64,000 nt of DNA from Roseiflexus sp. RS-1. Its GTDB lineage: Bacteria > Chloroflexota > Chloroflexia > Chloroflexales > Roseiflexaceae. A program made the translations under genes and the position numbers. Below, in pieces: positions 16,254 to 25,487 of the stretch. Under the pieces are notes generated by a model. That model did not search any database and was not told the origin of the DNA. It was given only the letters and a program-made list of their open reading frames with translations. Position 1 is the first letter of the stretch. Each line of letters begins with the position of its first letter. The DNA is taken from contig NC_009523.1 in the NCBI RefSeq assembly GCF_000016665.1, positions 744,001 through 808,000 on the forward strand, given 5' to 3'.

Positions 16254-17673
16254 CGGATTACGACTGCGCCTGACATTGCTCTATGCGCTGGCAGCGCTCG
16301 TGTTTGTGCTGCTGATCGGCAGCGGCGCTTACCTGCTGGTGGCGCGCTACTTCAGCAACGTGACCGATCTGGCGCTCCGGCACAAAATGGCGCACGAATT
16401 TCATGCGCTTGGCGCGCCGCTGCCGCCCGATCTGGAGCATGCCGATCGCGACTGGTCGATCATCCGGCGTGAGGTGGTTGCGATCCCATTTGTTCCGCCT
16501 GAACCGACGAGAGAACGGCGAGAGCGTGAGGAGACAGCATACGAAGAGGACGACGAGCGTCCACGCTCGCTGACGACCCCGGTCGATGCAGCGGAACTGG
16601 CAGCTATTGCCGTCCTGCCGCTGGACGCATCGGGGCGATTGTTGTTTAACCCCAATAACCTCGATCTGCCGCTGAATCCTGATCAGGAAGCCTTCCAGAC
16701 GGCGCTGGCGAAGGGCAGCGACCTGCGCACGATCACGCTGGACGATGGACGTCGGGCGCGGCTGCTGACCTATCGCCTGACCCGATCCGACGGACCGGCG
16801 GCGCTGCAACTGGTGCGTGAACTGAGCGATCAGGATCAGGTGTTGAACCAGTTGTTTGTCGGGCTGATTACGCTGGGAACATTCAGCATGGCGCTGGTTG
16901 GCGCGACGAGTTGGTGGCTGGCGGGGCGGGCGTTGCGCCCGGCGCAGGAAGCGTGGGAGCGACAGCAACGCTTCATCGCCAGCGCGAGTCACGAACTGCG
17001 CGCTCCACTCACCCTCATTCGCGCCAGCGCCGAAGTTGCGCTGCGCGATCTGCCGCCCGACGAGAGCGATCAACGCGCGTTGTTGCACGATGTGCTGGCG
17101 GAGAGTGACCACATGCGCCGCCTGGTTGACGATCTGCTGACCCTCACCCGCCTCGACAGCGGACAACTGACGTTGACGAAGGAAACCGTCGATCTGACCG
17201 CCTTACTCGCCAGTATTCAGCGTCAGGCGGCGCGTCTGGGGGAACAGCGCGGCGTGGCGGTCGAACTGGCGGATGTCGGCGGTCTGATGCAGGCGGACGC
17301 CGAACGCCTGCAGCAGGTCGTGTTGATCGCACTCGACAATGCCTTGCGCCATACGCCATCCGGCGGGCGGATCACCCTTGCGGCAACGCCGGCAGATCGC
17401 ATGGTTCAGATCACCGTCGCCGACACCGGCAGCGGAATTGCGCCGGAACACCTGCCGCACATCTTTGATCGGTTCTACCGGGCAGACCCGGCGCGCGGAC
17501 GGGAGAACGGCAACGCCGGGCTGGGTCTCTCAATCGCAAAGGGGTTGGTAGAAGCAATGGGGGGACGTATCGCCGTAGAAAGCACGGTGGGTGTCGGTAC
17601 AACCGTCGTGATCTCCCTTCCGCGCGCGCCCGACCGCAAGCCAGCGGAGTCGCCGGAACACATTCCGGGGTAG
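16246..17673 (+). CDS. Sensor histidine kinase of the adjacent response regulator
   Basis: The GTG at 16246 (GGAGG upstream, overlapping the regulator stop) gives 475 residues. Two membrane helices (about 8-32 and 205-227) bracket an extracytoplasmic sensor region of about 170 residues with an acidic/Arg patch (ERREREETAYEEDDERPR). The HisKA box SASHELRAPLTLI places the phospho-His at residue 249. The ATPase domain shows N-box NALRHTPSGG, G1 DTGSGIAPEHLPHIFDRFYR and G2 GLGLSIAKGLVEAMGG. The signal is unknown; the redox operon across the intergenic region suggests envelope redox state, metal or heme. Confidence 0.93.
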   Translation: MFSGLRLRLTLLYALAALVFVLLIGSGAYLLVARYFSNVTDLALRHKMAHEFHALGAPLPPDLEHADRDWSIIRREVVAIPFVPPEPTRERREREETAYEEDDERPRSLTTPVDAAELAAIAVLPLDASGRLLFNPNNLDLPLNPDQEAFQTALAKGSDLRTITLDDGRRARLLTYRLTRSDGPAALQLVRELSDQDQVLNQLFVGLITLGTFSMALVGATSWWLAGRALRPAQEAWERQQRFIASASHELRAPLTLIRASAEVALRDLPPDESDQRALLHDVLAESDHMRRLVDDLLTLTRLDSGQLTLTKETVDLTALLASIQRQAARLGEQRGVAVELADVGGLMQADAERLQQVVLIALDNALRHTPSGGRITLAATPADRMVQITVADTGSGIAPEHLPHIFDRFYRADPARGRENGNAGLGLSIAKGLVEAMGGRIAVESTVGVGTTVVISLPRAPDRKPAESPEHIPG

Positions 17674-17724
17674 GACGCTGAACAGCTGCGATCTTCCTGC
17701 GCCCCCATCGCCGCTTCCTCTCAA

Positions 17725-17889
17725 GTGTAGAGTTTTTGGGAGAGATGAGCGATGTTCTGCATGCTTATGCGCCTTTGCCCCTCATCCCCCCAACCCCCTT
17801 CTCCCACAAGGAGAGAAGGGGGATTTTGGGCGTTCTGATGCCTGAAACGGGAGATGGCACGCAGGGGATTGCCAAAAAATCTACCTCTG
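17725..17889 (+). repeat. Family A palindromic repeat, copy 2
   Basis: The fullest copy: it begins gtagagtttttgggagagat, passes the pyrimidine/purine hairpin (17790-17823), and ends ccaaaaaatctacctc. Its two ends are inverted relative to each other (gtagagtttttggg / ccaaaaaatctac), so the whole element has terminal inverted repeats. Confidence 0.8.
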
Positions 17890-18083
17890 TGAGATCGCCG
17901 CTTCCCCTGTCGCCGGAACCCTGCCGGGGTAAGACGCAGAACGGCGATCCGGCAGGCGATGTTATCTTCTGGTTGCTTTATAATACAGCGAAGTGTAGCC
18001 TGGTTGACCGGCGGGAACGCGCATACGAGTGAGACACCCGCGTACCCTGGGCGCGGCGATGCGGGCGGGGACGCCCGCGCACC

Positions 18084-18200
18084 CATGCCCCTCATCCCCC
18101 CAACCCCCTTCTCCCACAAGGGGAGAAGGGGGAGTTTGGGCGTTCTGATGAATGAAACGGGAAATGGTACACAAGGGCTTGCCAAAAAATCTACCCTGTG
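18084..18200 (+). repeat. Family A palindromic repeat, copy 3
   Basis: Same core hairpin and conserved tail as copy 2, in the same orientation, lacking the left terminal inverted repeat. Confidence 0.78.
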
Positions 18201-18368
18201 AGGCGTACCCAGGGCGGCGCTGAGAGGGGGACGCCGCGTACCCAGGGAGCACAGTGCTATCCTTCTCTACAGTAGCTGTTATTGACCATCATCCGTACCC
18301 ATCCGTGGTTCCTTCAGGGAAGCAGGTGGGGACGCCAGCAGACCTGCATAGCGCAATTGAGGAAATCT

Positions 18369-19250
18369 ATGAAACAGCGACGGTTCGGCGCGCACATGTC
18401 GATCAGTGGCGGGTTACACACCGCCTGCGAGCGCGGACGATGCGCGGGGTGCGATGTTGTTCAGATTTTTAGCAAGAACCAGCAACAGTGGCGCGCCAGA
18501 CCGCTGACCGATGAGGAAATTGCGCGCTTCAAAGAAGCGCAGGTTACCGAAGGCGTTCCGGTGGTTATGGTACATGATTCGTATCTGATCAACCTGGCGG
18601 CACCGGGTGATGAGTTGTGGCACAAATCAATTGCGGCGTTCCGCGAGGAACTGGAACGCTGCGCCCTGCTCGGCATCCCCTGCCTGGTCACCCATCCCGG
18701 CGCCCATGTTGGTTCCGGCGAAGACGCCGGGTTGCGCCGCGTCGCCGCAGCGCTCGATCTGGTGTTCGAGACCGGCGTCGGGCGCGATGTGATCGTGCTG
18801 CTGGAAACGACCGCCGGGCAGGGGAGCAGTCTGGGGCGGCGGTTTGAGGAACTGGCGCGCATTATCGAATACTCGCGCCACCCGGAACGTCTCGGCGTCT
18901 GTGTCGATACCTGCCACATTTTTGCCGCCGGGTACGATATTCGCACGCCTGAGTCCTACGCGGCGACGATTGAAGAACTCGACCGCGTGATCGGTATCGC
19001 GCGCGTCAAAGCTTTCCATCTTAACGACTCGCAGAAAGAGTTGGGCAGCCGGGTTGATCGCCATACCCATATTGGTGAAGGGTGCATCGGGCTGGAAGGG
19101 TTTCGCGCGCTGGTGAACGACGAACGCTTTGCCGGTCTGCCGATGGTGCTGGAAACGCCCAAAGGCGACGACCTTGCCGATGATGTGCGCAATCTGGCGA
19201 CGCTGCGCAGTCTATGCAATGGGCAGTCGGAGCATGACAACGAAAGGTGA
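18369..19250 (+). CDS. nfo: Endonuclease IV (AP endonuclease, class II)
   Basis: The ATG at 18369 has gaggaaat upstream and starts MKQRRFGAHMSISGGL, giving 293 residues, the usual length. Family signatures are all present: the TIM-barrel zinc ligands in THPGAHVGSGEDAGLRR, LLETTAGQG, GVCVDTCHIFAAGYD and LNDSQKELGSRVDRHTHIGEG. The enzyme cleaves DNA 5' of abasic sites in base-excision repair with a trinuclear zinc centre. It is followed 6 bases later by a membrane zinc-ribbon gene. Confidence 0.95.
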   Translation: MKQRRFGAHMSISGGLHTACERGRCAGCDVVQIFSKNQQQWRARPLTDEEIARFKEAQVTEGVPVVMVHDSYLINLAAPGDELWHKSIAAFREELERCALLGIPCLVTHPGAHVGSGEDAGLRRVAAALDLVFETGVGRDVIVLLETTAGQGSSLGRRFEELARIIEYSRHPERLGVCVDTCHIFAAGYDIRTPESYAATIEELDRVIGIARVKAFHLNDSQKELGSRVDRHTHIGEGCIGLEGFRALVNDERFAGLPMVLETPKGDDLADDVRNLATLRSLCNGQSEHDNER

Positions 19251-19256
19251 CACGCT

Positions 19257-20057
19257 GTGCCTGTTCCTTCTGGCTTGTTGATCGACATCGCTGTGCTGAT
19301 CGTGCGCGAGGTCTGGCGCAGTCGGCGGCGGCGCACTCTGCCAGCAACCGCGCGCCCGTCAACCCGGTCGCGTCCCCCCGCCCGCCGGTTGTCACCCATC
19401 GGGCGTCTGCTGCGCCTGGCGGCAATTGTGGCGATCCTGTGGCTGGTGTGGCGGGAAATCACCCGGCGACGGGAGGCGCTGATCGCAGCGCGCCGCGCAG
19501 TATCTGCACCCGCGCCACCGCCCCTGGCGCCACCTGCCGCGCCGCCTGCACCCGCGGCTCCGCCGCCACCCGCCGCTCCCGGTGCACCTGAGTCGCAGGA
19601 AGAAACGACGCCACCCGCCACTCCGCCTTTACCCGCGCCTGCCGCAGCATCGCCACCCGCCGCGCCCGGTTCGCCTGGGTCGCCGGAGGAAGCGACGCCA
19701 CCCACAGCGAACGGGGACATCGGAGCGGCAGAGCACCCCGTGCCCGCCGTAGCGCCGCCCGCCGCGCCCGGTGTGCCGGAGTCACCGGAGGAAGCGACGC
19801 CACCCATAGCGAACGGGGACATCGGAGCGGCAGAGCACCCCGCGCCTGCTGCAGCGTCGGACGACTCTGAAGCGGAGGCGCAGGAGACACGCAACGGCGA
19901 ACTGATCGGATGGTGCGCGCGCTGTCGTGAACACCATCCAATGCAGCGTGTAACGTACACAACCAATGCCAGCGGACGCCCCATCGCCCGTGGCGTCTGC
20001 CCGGTCTGCGGCGCCGGCATTACCCGCTTCGTCGCCTGGGGGCAGAGGGAGGGTTGA
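19257..20057 (+). CDS. Membrane protein with Pro/Ala linker and C-terminal zinc ribbon
   Basis: The GTG at 19257 starts a 266-residue protein. A helix near residues 49-66 (IGRLLRLAAIVAILWLVW) is followed by a long low-complexity Pro/Ala/Glu linker. The C-terminal 55 residues carry WCARCREHHPMQ and CPVCGAGITRF, a two-CxxC zinc ribbon. The linker contains a duplicated block (ANGDIGAAEHP occurs twice about 35 residues apart, with near-identical DNA), showing recent tandem expansion. The role is unknown; it may be co-transcribed with nfo. Confidence 0.65.
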   Translation: MPVPSGLLIDIAVLIVREVWRSRRRRTLPATARPSTRSRPPARRLSPIGRLLRLAAIVAILWLVWREITRRREALIAARRAVSAPAPPPLAPPAAPPAPAAPPPPAAPGAPESQEETTPPATPPLPAPAAASPPAAPGSPGSPEEATPPTANGDIGAAEHPVPAVAPPAAPGVPESPEEATPPIANGDIGAAEHPAPAAASDDSEAEAQETRNGELIGWCARCREHHPMQRVTYTTNASGRPIARGVCPVCGAGITRFVAWGQREG

Positions 20058-20346
20058 AGGTTGAAGGTTGAGGGTCGAAGGTTGAGGGTTGAAGGTTGGA
20101 AGGTTGGAAGGTTGAAGGTTGGAAGGTTGAACGTTGAACGTCACGTTTTTGATGAAGGCGTTCGCTCCTGTTTCAGTTGAACGTCGAACGTTGAACGTCA
20201 GGCAGGTGGGAAACCTGATCGGTCGGCAGGTTTGGATGATACGATTCGGTTCTCAGTTCTCAGTTCCTGGTTCTCAGTTCCTGGTGCTCAGTTCTCGGCT
20301 ATCGGCTATCGGCTATCGGTTCTCGGTTCTTGGTTCTTGGTTCTCA
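20052..20346. repeat. Two simple-sequence tracts upstream of the M24 peptidase
   Basis: At 20052-20141 the unit ggttgaa/ggttggaa is reiterated about a dozen times. At 20248-20346 units of ggttctcagttcctggtt and ctatcgg repeat. Both are tandem-slippage products; the stretch 20058-20363 otherwise holds no gene. Similar ctatcgg repeats recur near 22748-22790. Confidence 0.75.
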
Positions 20347-20363
20347 ACACACCGGAGGGCATC

Positions 20364-21590
20364 TTGAAAAGCGATCTTGACCGATTGATGGCGGAACGCA
20401 ACCTGGACGCCATCGTTGTCGAAGGACCCGACGGCTTAGAGAGCGCCAATCCCGACTACAATTACTTCGTCGGCGGGCGACACATTCCCGGACTGATCAT
20501 CAAAAAGCGTGGCGAACCCGCCATGCTGTTGCACGGTCCCTGGGAACAGAACGAAGCCGAACAGACCGGGCTGACGCTCGTGTCGCTCAACCGCTGGAAC
20601 ATACGCGAGATTCTCCAGCAGTTTCCCGACCGCCTGGAGGCGCGGGTGGAGCAGCGCCGCCGCATCTTTGCCGATCTCGGCGTCCGGGGGCGGGTCGGCA
20701 TTTACGGGACGGTCAGGGCAGGTCCCTTCTTCGCACTTATGACGCGCCTGGCGCAGCAGATCGATGGACTGGAGATCGTCGCCGAACTCGACCGGGACGT
20801 TATTTCGATGGCGCGGTTGACCAAAGATGTGGATGAAATCGAGCGCATGCGCGCCGTCGGGCGCAAGACGTGCGCAGTGTTGCAGGCGGCAGTCGATTTC
20901 ATCAGGGCAGGGCGGATCGACGACGACTGCGTGCGCGGCGCCGACGGCGCGCCGCTGACGATCGGCGATGTGCGGCGGTTGATGCTGCGCGAGATGGCGG
21001 CGCTTGGATTGGAAGCGCCCGCCGGCATGATCATCGCCCAGGGGCGCGACGCCGGTCTACCGCATGCGCGCGGCGACGACAGCATGCCCCTGCGTCCGGG
21101 GCAGGCGATTGTCATCGACATGTTCCCACGCGAAGCGGGCGGGGGGTACTTCCACGATATGACTCGCACCTTTGCGATCGGGTATGCCCCGCCGGAACTC
21201 CAGCAGGCTTACGACGAGGTGCTCGGCGCATTTACAATGGCAATGAACGCATTTGAGGCAGGCGCACCGACCAGAACGTACCAGGATATGGTGTGCGCTT
21301 ACTTCGAGGAGCGTGGTCATGACACGATCCGCCGCACTTATCCGATTGAAGAAGGGTACATCCACTCACTCGGTCATGGGCTGGGGCTGGAGATCCACGA
21401 AGACCTGAGTTTCTCATCGCTGGTCGACCGGGGCGACACCATCGAACCCGGCGCGGTCTTTACCGTCGAACCGGGGCTGTACTATCCGAGCCGGGGGTTT
21501 GGCGTGCGGATCGAGGATACCTGCTACTGCACACCGGACGGGCGCTTCGAGAGCCTGACGCCCTTCCCGAAGGAGTTGGTGATTGCGTAG
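20364..21590 (+). CDS. M24-family Xaa-Pro peptidase
   Basis: A TTG at 20364 with ggaggg just upstream is the best start and gives 408 residues; upstream in-frame sequence is the simple-repeat tract. Residues 1-150 are the creatinase-like N-domain. The C-terminal pita-bread fold holds the dimetal ligands: Asp in IVIDMFPREAGG, Asp in HDMTRTFAIGYA, His in HSLGHGLGLEIHE, Glu in FTVEPGLYYPS and Glu in GVRIEDTCY. The enzyme would remove N-terminal residues before proline, or split Xaa-Pro dipeptides, in the cytoplasm. No neighbours are linked to it functionally. Confidence 0.85.
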   Translation: MKSDLDRLMAERNLDAIVVEGPDGLESANPDYNYFVGGRHIPGLIIKKRGEPAMLLHGPWEQNEAEQTGLTLVSLNRWNIREILQQFPDRLEARVEQRRRIFADLGVRGRVGIYGTVRAGPFFALMTRLAQQIDGLEIVAELDRDVISMARLTKDVDEIERMRAVGRKTCAVLQAAVDFIRAGRIDDDCVRGADGAPLTIGDVRRLMLREMAALGLEAPAGMIIAQGRDAGLPHARGDDSMPLRPGQAIVIDMFPREAGGGYFHDMTRTFAIGYAPPELQQAYDEVLGAFTMAMNAFEAGAPTRTYQDMVCAYFEERGHDTIRRTYPIEEGYIHSLGHGLGLEIHEDLSFSSLVDRGDTIEPGAVFTVEPGLYYPSRGFGVRIEDTCYCTPDGRFESLTPFPKELVIA

Positions 21591-21610
21591 ATGCGCAGCC
21601 ATGATAGTTC

Positions 21611-21839
21611 CGTGCCGCAGGATTGCACCACGTCCCTGCCGGGTGCGCGGGTGTCCCTGCCTGCTCCAGACCGAAGATGACCGAAATTGCCGCCTGGCTG
21701 AAAACGCGCACGCTGTCTGAAGGAGTGGAGGTAAAGGGTAAGCGTTCACATTTCTCCTGGAGCGAGGGCATCTTGCCCTCAGAGACGCGACGCGGGCGGG
21801 ACGCCCGCACTCCCAGGGTGTCACCCCAGGTGTGAACAG
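21611..21839 (+). repeat. 229-bp direct repeat, left copy
   Basis: Nearly identical to 22382-22610 (start cgtgccgcaggattgcacca, end caggtgtgaacag). The right end abuts the stop codon of a truncated PIN-domain gene. The two copies flank a decayed toxin-antitoxin pair. Confidence 0.85.
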
Positions 21840-21992
21840 TTACTCCGTCAGCACATCGGCAGGCGCAACAACGACAATTTCACCGCCACGCGCAAGCAAC
21901 GCCGCCAGGGCATCGACGGCGAGCGCGTGATGGGGCGATTCGCGCTGTACGGCGCGTAGCCAGATGTTTGTATCGAGGAGGTACACGCTCAT
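21840..21992 (-). pseudogene. Truncated PIN-domain (VapC-type) toxin
   Basis: The frame starts at ATG 21992, overlapping the antitoxin stop by one base. It encodes 50 residues: MSVYLLDTNIWLRAVQRE and then the start of the PIN fold up to VVAPADVLTE. A normal VapC has about 130 residues with three further acidic sites. The frame ends at TAA exactly where the 229-bp repeat begins, so the 3' part was lost by repeat insertion or recombination. The first active-site Asp is present, but the product should be inactive. Confidence 0.75.
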
Positions 21993-22249
21993 CAGTCGTA
22001 CAACCGGTCACGGTGCAAAGCTTCGTCTGGGATAGGCGGCGCGGACGGACGCTCAAGCCCGGCCCATTGTCGCGCAGCTTCAGCCCGCTCCTGCGGGGTT
22101 GCGGTCAGCCAGAACGGTGTGATCCGGCGCAGGATGATCGTCTCCCCCTGTACTTCAAGCACGAAGCGGGTGTGCGGCTTCACTGCGTCCAGCAGGGCGC
22201 GGGGCAACTGAATTGATCCCTGTGCATCAACTTCGACGATCTCGCGCAT
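21992..22249 (-). CDS. AbrB/MazE-type antitoxin
   Basis: The ATG at 22249 (SD agaggag) gives 85 residues. The N-terminus REIVEVDAQGSIQLPRALL followed by VLEVQGETIILRRI is the SpoVT/AbrB swapped-hairpin DNA-binding domain. The C-terminal part (TATPQERAEAARQWAGLERP) would wrap the toxin. Its partner PIN gene is truncated, so this is an orphan antitoxin that may persist as a repressor. Confidence 0.75.
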   Translation of the reverse strand: MREIVEVDAQGSIQLPRALLDAVKPHTRFVLEVQGETIILRRITPFWLTATPQERAEAARQWAGLERPSAPPIPDEALHRDRLYD

Positions 22250-22381
22250 TGCGCATGCTCCTCTCACATCGATCTGCTATGCATTATCTATCAGACGCGC
22301 ACGTTCGGCAACCCCCCGCGCTGCGGGCGCTGGTGCCAGCGGGGACAACGGCAGCGCCGTTGCCCACTCGCTCTGTAGCGA

Positions 22382-22610
22382 CGTGCCGCAGGATTGCACC
22401 ACGTTCCTGCCGGGTGCGCGGGCGTCCCCGCCCGCTCCCGACCAGCGATGACCGAAACTGCCGCCCGGCTGAAAACGCGCACGCTGTCTGAAGGAGTTGA
22501 GGTAAAGGGTAAACGCTCACATTTCTCCTGGAGCGAGGGCATCCTGCCCTCAGAGACGCGACGCGGGCGGGACGCCCGCGCTTCCAGGGTGTCACCCCAG
22601 GTTTGAACAG
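22382..22610 (+). repeat. 229-bp direct repeat, right copy
   Basis: Second copy of the element at 21611-21839, same orientation, differing at a few positions. Confidence 0.85.
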
Positions 22611-23046
22611 GTACGGCAAAGGGTAGCCGACAGCACTGTCGCAGTTCACCTGCTCTGAGGATGATTGAGAATTATAGCAGTTCTCAGATACGTTGACTCC
22701 CGTCTGTGCCTGCGCGGGACTCGAACGCCAACGGTGACCCCTATCGACCATCGGCTATCGGTTATCGGCTATCGGCTATCCAGAGCAAAGCCCGCTTGCA
22801 ACGCATCGCCTGGTTCATCAGACGAACCAGGACGCGCCAATCTGCATCGCCTGGTTCACATCGTCAACCAGGCGCGACCGTGCCCGGCATCGCAGTCGTC
22901 TTGCCAACGCCGCCGTTCTGCATGGCAACGACCGGCGCGCAGGGCGCCGGTTCCTCCGGCGCAACCAGGCGCGCAGGCGTTGCCGCAGCGCGGCAACGAT
23001 GGCGCCGATTCGATCCAGGTGTTCCGCACTGCGCGGAAGACGGCGC
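22611..23046. other. Gene-free stretch downstream of the CHAT gene remnant
   Basis: It contains the recurring motif attatagcagttctcag (22671-22687), a ctatcgg tract (22748-22790), and repeats of aaccaggcgatgc. A 23-codon minus-strand frame at 22932-22864 reads VVAMQNGGVGKTTAMPG, resembling a ParA-type Walker A, but nothing else of such a gene is left. Confidence 0.5.
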
Positions 23047-24341
23047 TCATTGCTGCTGCGCCGCCGCCAGCAACGCCGCCAGCAACGCCGCCAGCAACGC
23101 TGCGTCTGGCGCGCGCCCCAGGCGTGCGCACGCCGTCGCATAATCCCGCGCGCTGTACGCCATCTGATCGGCGAACGCTGCCAGCAGGCGTTGGAACGCG
23201 GGGAGCAATGTGCGCACGGCGGCTTCGTAGGCCTCCAGCGCCGCGTCGTGTTGATCGAGCGCCGCGTAGCAATCCCCAAGGACGTTCAGACTACGGGCAA
23301 GGTCGGGCAGGAAGGCGGCGGGGCAGGCGTCGGCGAGGGCGCGGCGGATGGCGACGGATTCCTGGGTCGCCGCCAGCGCCTTGTCATAGCGCCCCAGGGC
23401 GGCGAGCCGAATGCCGAGGTTGTGCAGGCTGGCGGCCAGGTCGGGGCGGACGGCGGCGGGGCGCTCGTCCGCCAGGGCGCGATAGAGGTCGGCGGCTTTC
23501 CGGGCGGCGTCCAGCGCCTCGTTATACCGCCCCAGGGCGGCGAGCGCGACGCCAAGATCGTTCAACGCCCCTGCCCGTTCACCGTCGTCCCGCGCCAGGT
23601 CGAACAGCGCACGGGAGAGCGGCGCCTGGATCGTGCGCAGCGCCAGCGTGCGGCCGGGCGCGGGCAGCGCTGCGTACAGCGCGACGAGGAAGGCGCGGGC
23701 GGTCTCCGCCGGAACGCTGCGCGCCTCCTCCGTCAGCAACTCCAGGTTCGCCCGCTCCGCCGTCAACCGGCGTTCGGCGTCGTCTGGATCGACGTCGGCC
23801 AGCCAGGCGCGCCAGGCGTCCATCAGCCCCGCCAGCCGGTCGCAGCGGGCGGCGGCGTCCGGCGGCCAGCGACGCGCGGCGTAGGCGGCGACGGTGGCGT
23901 GCCAGCGCCACGCCTGCCGCTCCGGGTCGAACTCGATTACCCCTGCCGCCGCCTGCAGATTGGCGATCCCGTCGGCGCCGGCGACCGCCTGCAGCACCCC
24001 CTCTGGCGCCTGCCCGGCCGGGAGGAGCGGCAGGGTCGCCCAGAGCCGCTCCCCGGCGGCGTCCACCTGCGCGGCGTGCCAGTGGTACACCCGCTCCAAC
24101 CGCGCCGCGGCATCGCCGCTCCACTCGCGCACTTCGCGCAGCAGCGCACCCCCGTCGCGGAGGCGGCTCAGCGCCGTCAGGCGTTCGATCAGCAGCGGGT
24201 GCCCGTCCGTCGCCTCCACGATGGCCGCCAGATCGGTCTCGGCGAGCGGCGTGCGCTGCTGCGCCGTCAGCGTCCGGGCGAACGCCCGCGCCGCCCGTTC
24301 CTCCAGCCCCTCGTGGAGCGGACATGGCGCGAGCACGGAGT

Positions 24342-25487
24342 AACTGTGTTGCTTGTCAAGGGGCGCTCGTATGCACAGCCGGATCCCAGGGCTTTTGCTG
24401 ACGCAATATTGCGCCGAGAATAGTCAGCAGCTTGCGCATCGCAGCGACGATGGCGACCTTGCGCGGCTTGCCAGCTTGACACAGGCGCTGATAGAAGGCG
24501 CGCCTGACCAGACGGCGCCGCGTGGCCGCCAGGGTCGCCATGTACAACACGCTGCGCACATCCCTCCTGCCGCCGGAGATATGCCGGGGTTTGTGCTGTG
24601 CGCCGCTCTGATTGGCATACGGCGCAACGCCCACAACGGCCGCCGCTTCCTTGCGATTGATGGTCCCCAGTTCGGGCAGGCGGAGCAGCAGGTTCAGTGC
24701 GGTGATCGCGCCGATGCCGGGCACGCTTTCGCGCAGCTCCCGTTTCCGGCGCACCTCGTCGGTGCGCTCCGCCTCGTTGTCGCGTTCCTGCTCAAGCGCA
24801 CGGATCTCCTGATCCAGCCAATCAATATGCTTCTGGATGCCCGGGCGGAGGTTCGGCGCGGCAGCCGTCAACCGATTGATCTCAGCCGTCCGCATCTGAA
24901 TCACCTGCTCCCGCCGGACCAGCAGGTCGCGCAAGGATGCGCGCTGCTCGTCCGTCGCCTGGTGGTGCGGCGGGCGCACCCGTTCGGCAAAGCGGGCGAG
25001 CAACCGGGCATCCAGGCGGTCGGTCTTCGCCTGGCGTCCTTCCGCGTGCGCCAGGGCGCGCACGCGGCGTGGCTGCACCCGCGCCGTCGGCACGCCAGCC
25101 TGGAGCAGTTGGGCGAACACCATGCGCTCCAGCCCGCCGGTCGCCTCCAGCACAATCAGGGTCGGCTGCAGGCGCTGGAGTCGCGTGACCAGGAGCTGGA
25201 CACCTTCGTCGGTAGACGGTATCGTCTCGCGTGGCGCGTGCGGGTCGGCGCCAAACGCCACATCCAGCGTCTGTTTGGAGACATCAATGCCGATAAAGAG
25301 CGACTCACGGGAAGCCATACACAGAACCTCCTGAGGAAAACGGCGCCAGCCTTGCTAGCATATGCGGGTTTGAGGGCCCAGATAACTGTTCGGCTTGGTC
25401 GCGTTGAAGGACACGGCTACCCAACACTCCGCGGCGATCTCGTGAACCTGGCGCAGAACGGTATACCGTGTCCCGTTAGATTATACT
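24342..25487 (-). mobile_element. IS110-family insertion sequence inside the CHAT gene
   Basis: About 1.15 kb separates the two halves of the CHAT-NTPase gene, with a single transposase gene inside. No terminal inverted repeats or clear target duplication were seen, as expected for IS110. Exact ends are estimated from where CHAT-gene similarity stops. Confidence 0.75.
24356..25318 (-). CDS. IS110-family transposase (DEDD)
   Basis: The 320-residue protein appears intact. The N-terminal RuvC-like DEDD domain has D in FIGIDVSKQTLDVAF, E in IVLEATGGLE and D/D in KTDRLDARLLARF. The C-terminal Transposase_20 domain has ESVPGIGAITALNLLLRLP and the Ser region KPRHISGGRRDVRSVLYMA. These enzymes are guided by bridge RNA made from the element's non-coding end; here the upstream non-coding side is 25319-25487. 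The element is likely still active or recently so. Confidence 0.9.
   Translation of the reverse strand: MASRESLFIGIDVSKQTLDVAFGADPHAPRETIPSTDEGVQLLVTRLQRLQPTLIVLEATGGLERMVFAQLLQAGVPTARVQPRRVRALAHAEGRQAKTDRLDARLLARFAERVRPPHHQATDEQRASLRDLLVRREQVIQMRTAEINRLTAAAPNLRPGIQKHIDWLDQEIRALEQERDNEAERTDEVRRKRELRESVPGIGAITALNLLLRLPELGTINRKEAAAVVGVAPYANQSGAQHKPRHISGGRRDVRSVLYMATLAATRRRLVRRAFYQRLCQAGKPRKVAIVAAMRKLLTILGAILRQQKPWDPAVHTSAP

Larger units (their letters stand above)
17674..18368. other. Gene-free, repeat-filled stretch before endonuclease IV
   Basis: It holds two direct copies of the family-A palindromic repeat (17725-17889 and 18084-18200), plus smaller repeats (gcgtacccagggcg near 18204 and its variants). 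No coding frame looks real. Confidence 0.7.

Noticed and set aside
20052-20346. Simple-sequence tract upstream of the M24 peptidase as a CRISPR, coding extension or regulatory array
   Set aside because: Units vary in length and have no symmetry; the open frame through it lacks peptidase similarity and the TTG at 20364 has a ribosome site.
22713-22740. tRNA-like 3' end on the minus strand (gcgttcgagtcccgcgc)
   Set aside because: The T-arm does not pair and no anticodon or D-arm is found; at most a tRNA scrap.
22864-22932. ParA-like Walker A (MQNGGVGKTTAM) on the minus strand
   Set aside because: Only 23 codons before a stop, with no further ParA motifs in any frame nearby.
22665-24423. Two long plus-strand open frames of over 470 codons opposite the CHAT-gene 3' half
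   Set aside because: They are Arg/Pro/Ala-rich, have no domain, and arise from the high GC of the opposite coding strand.
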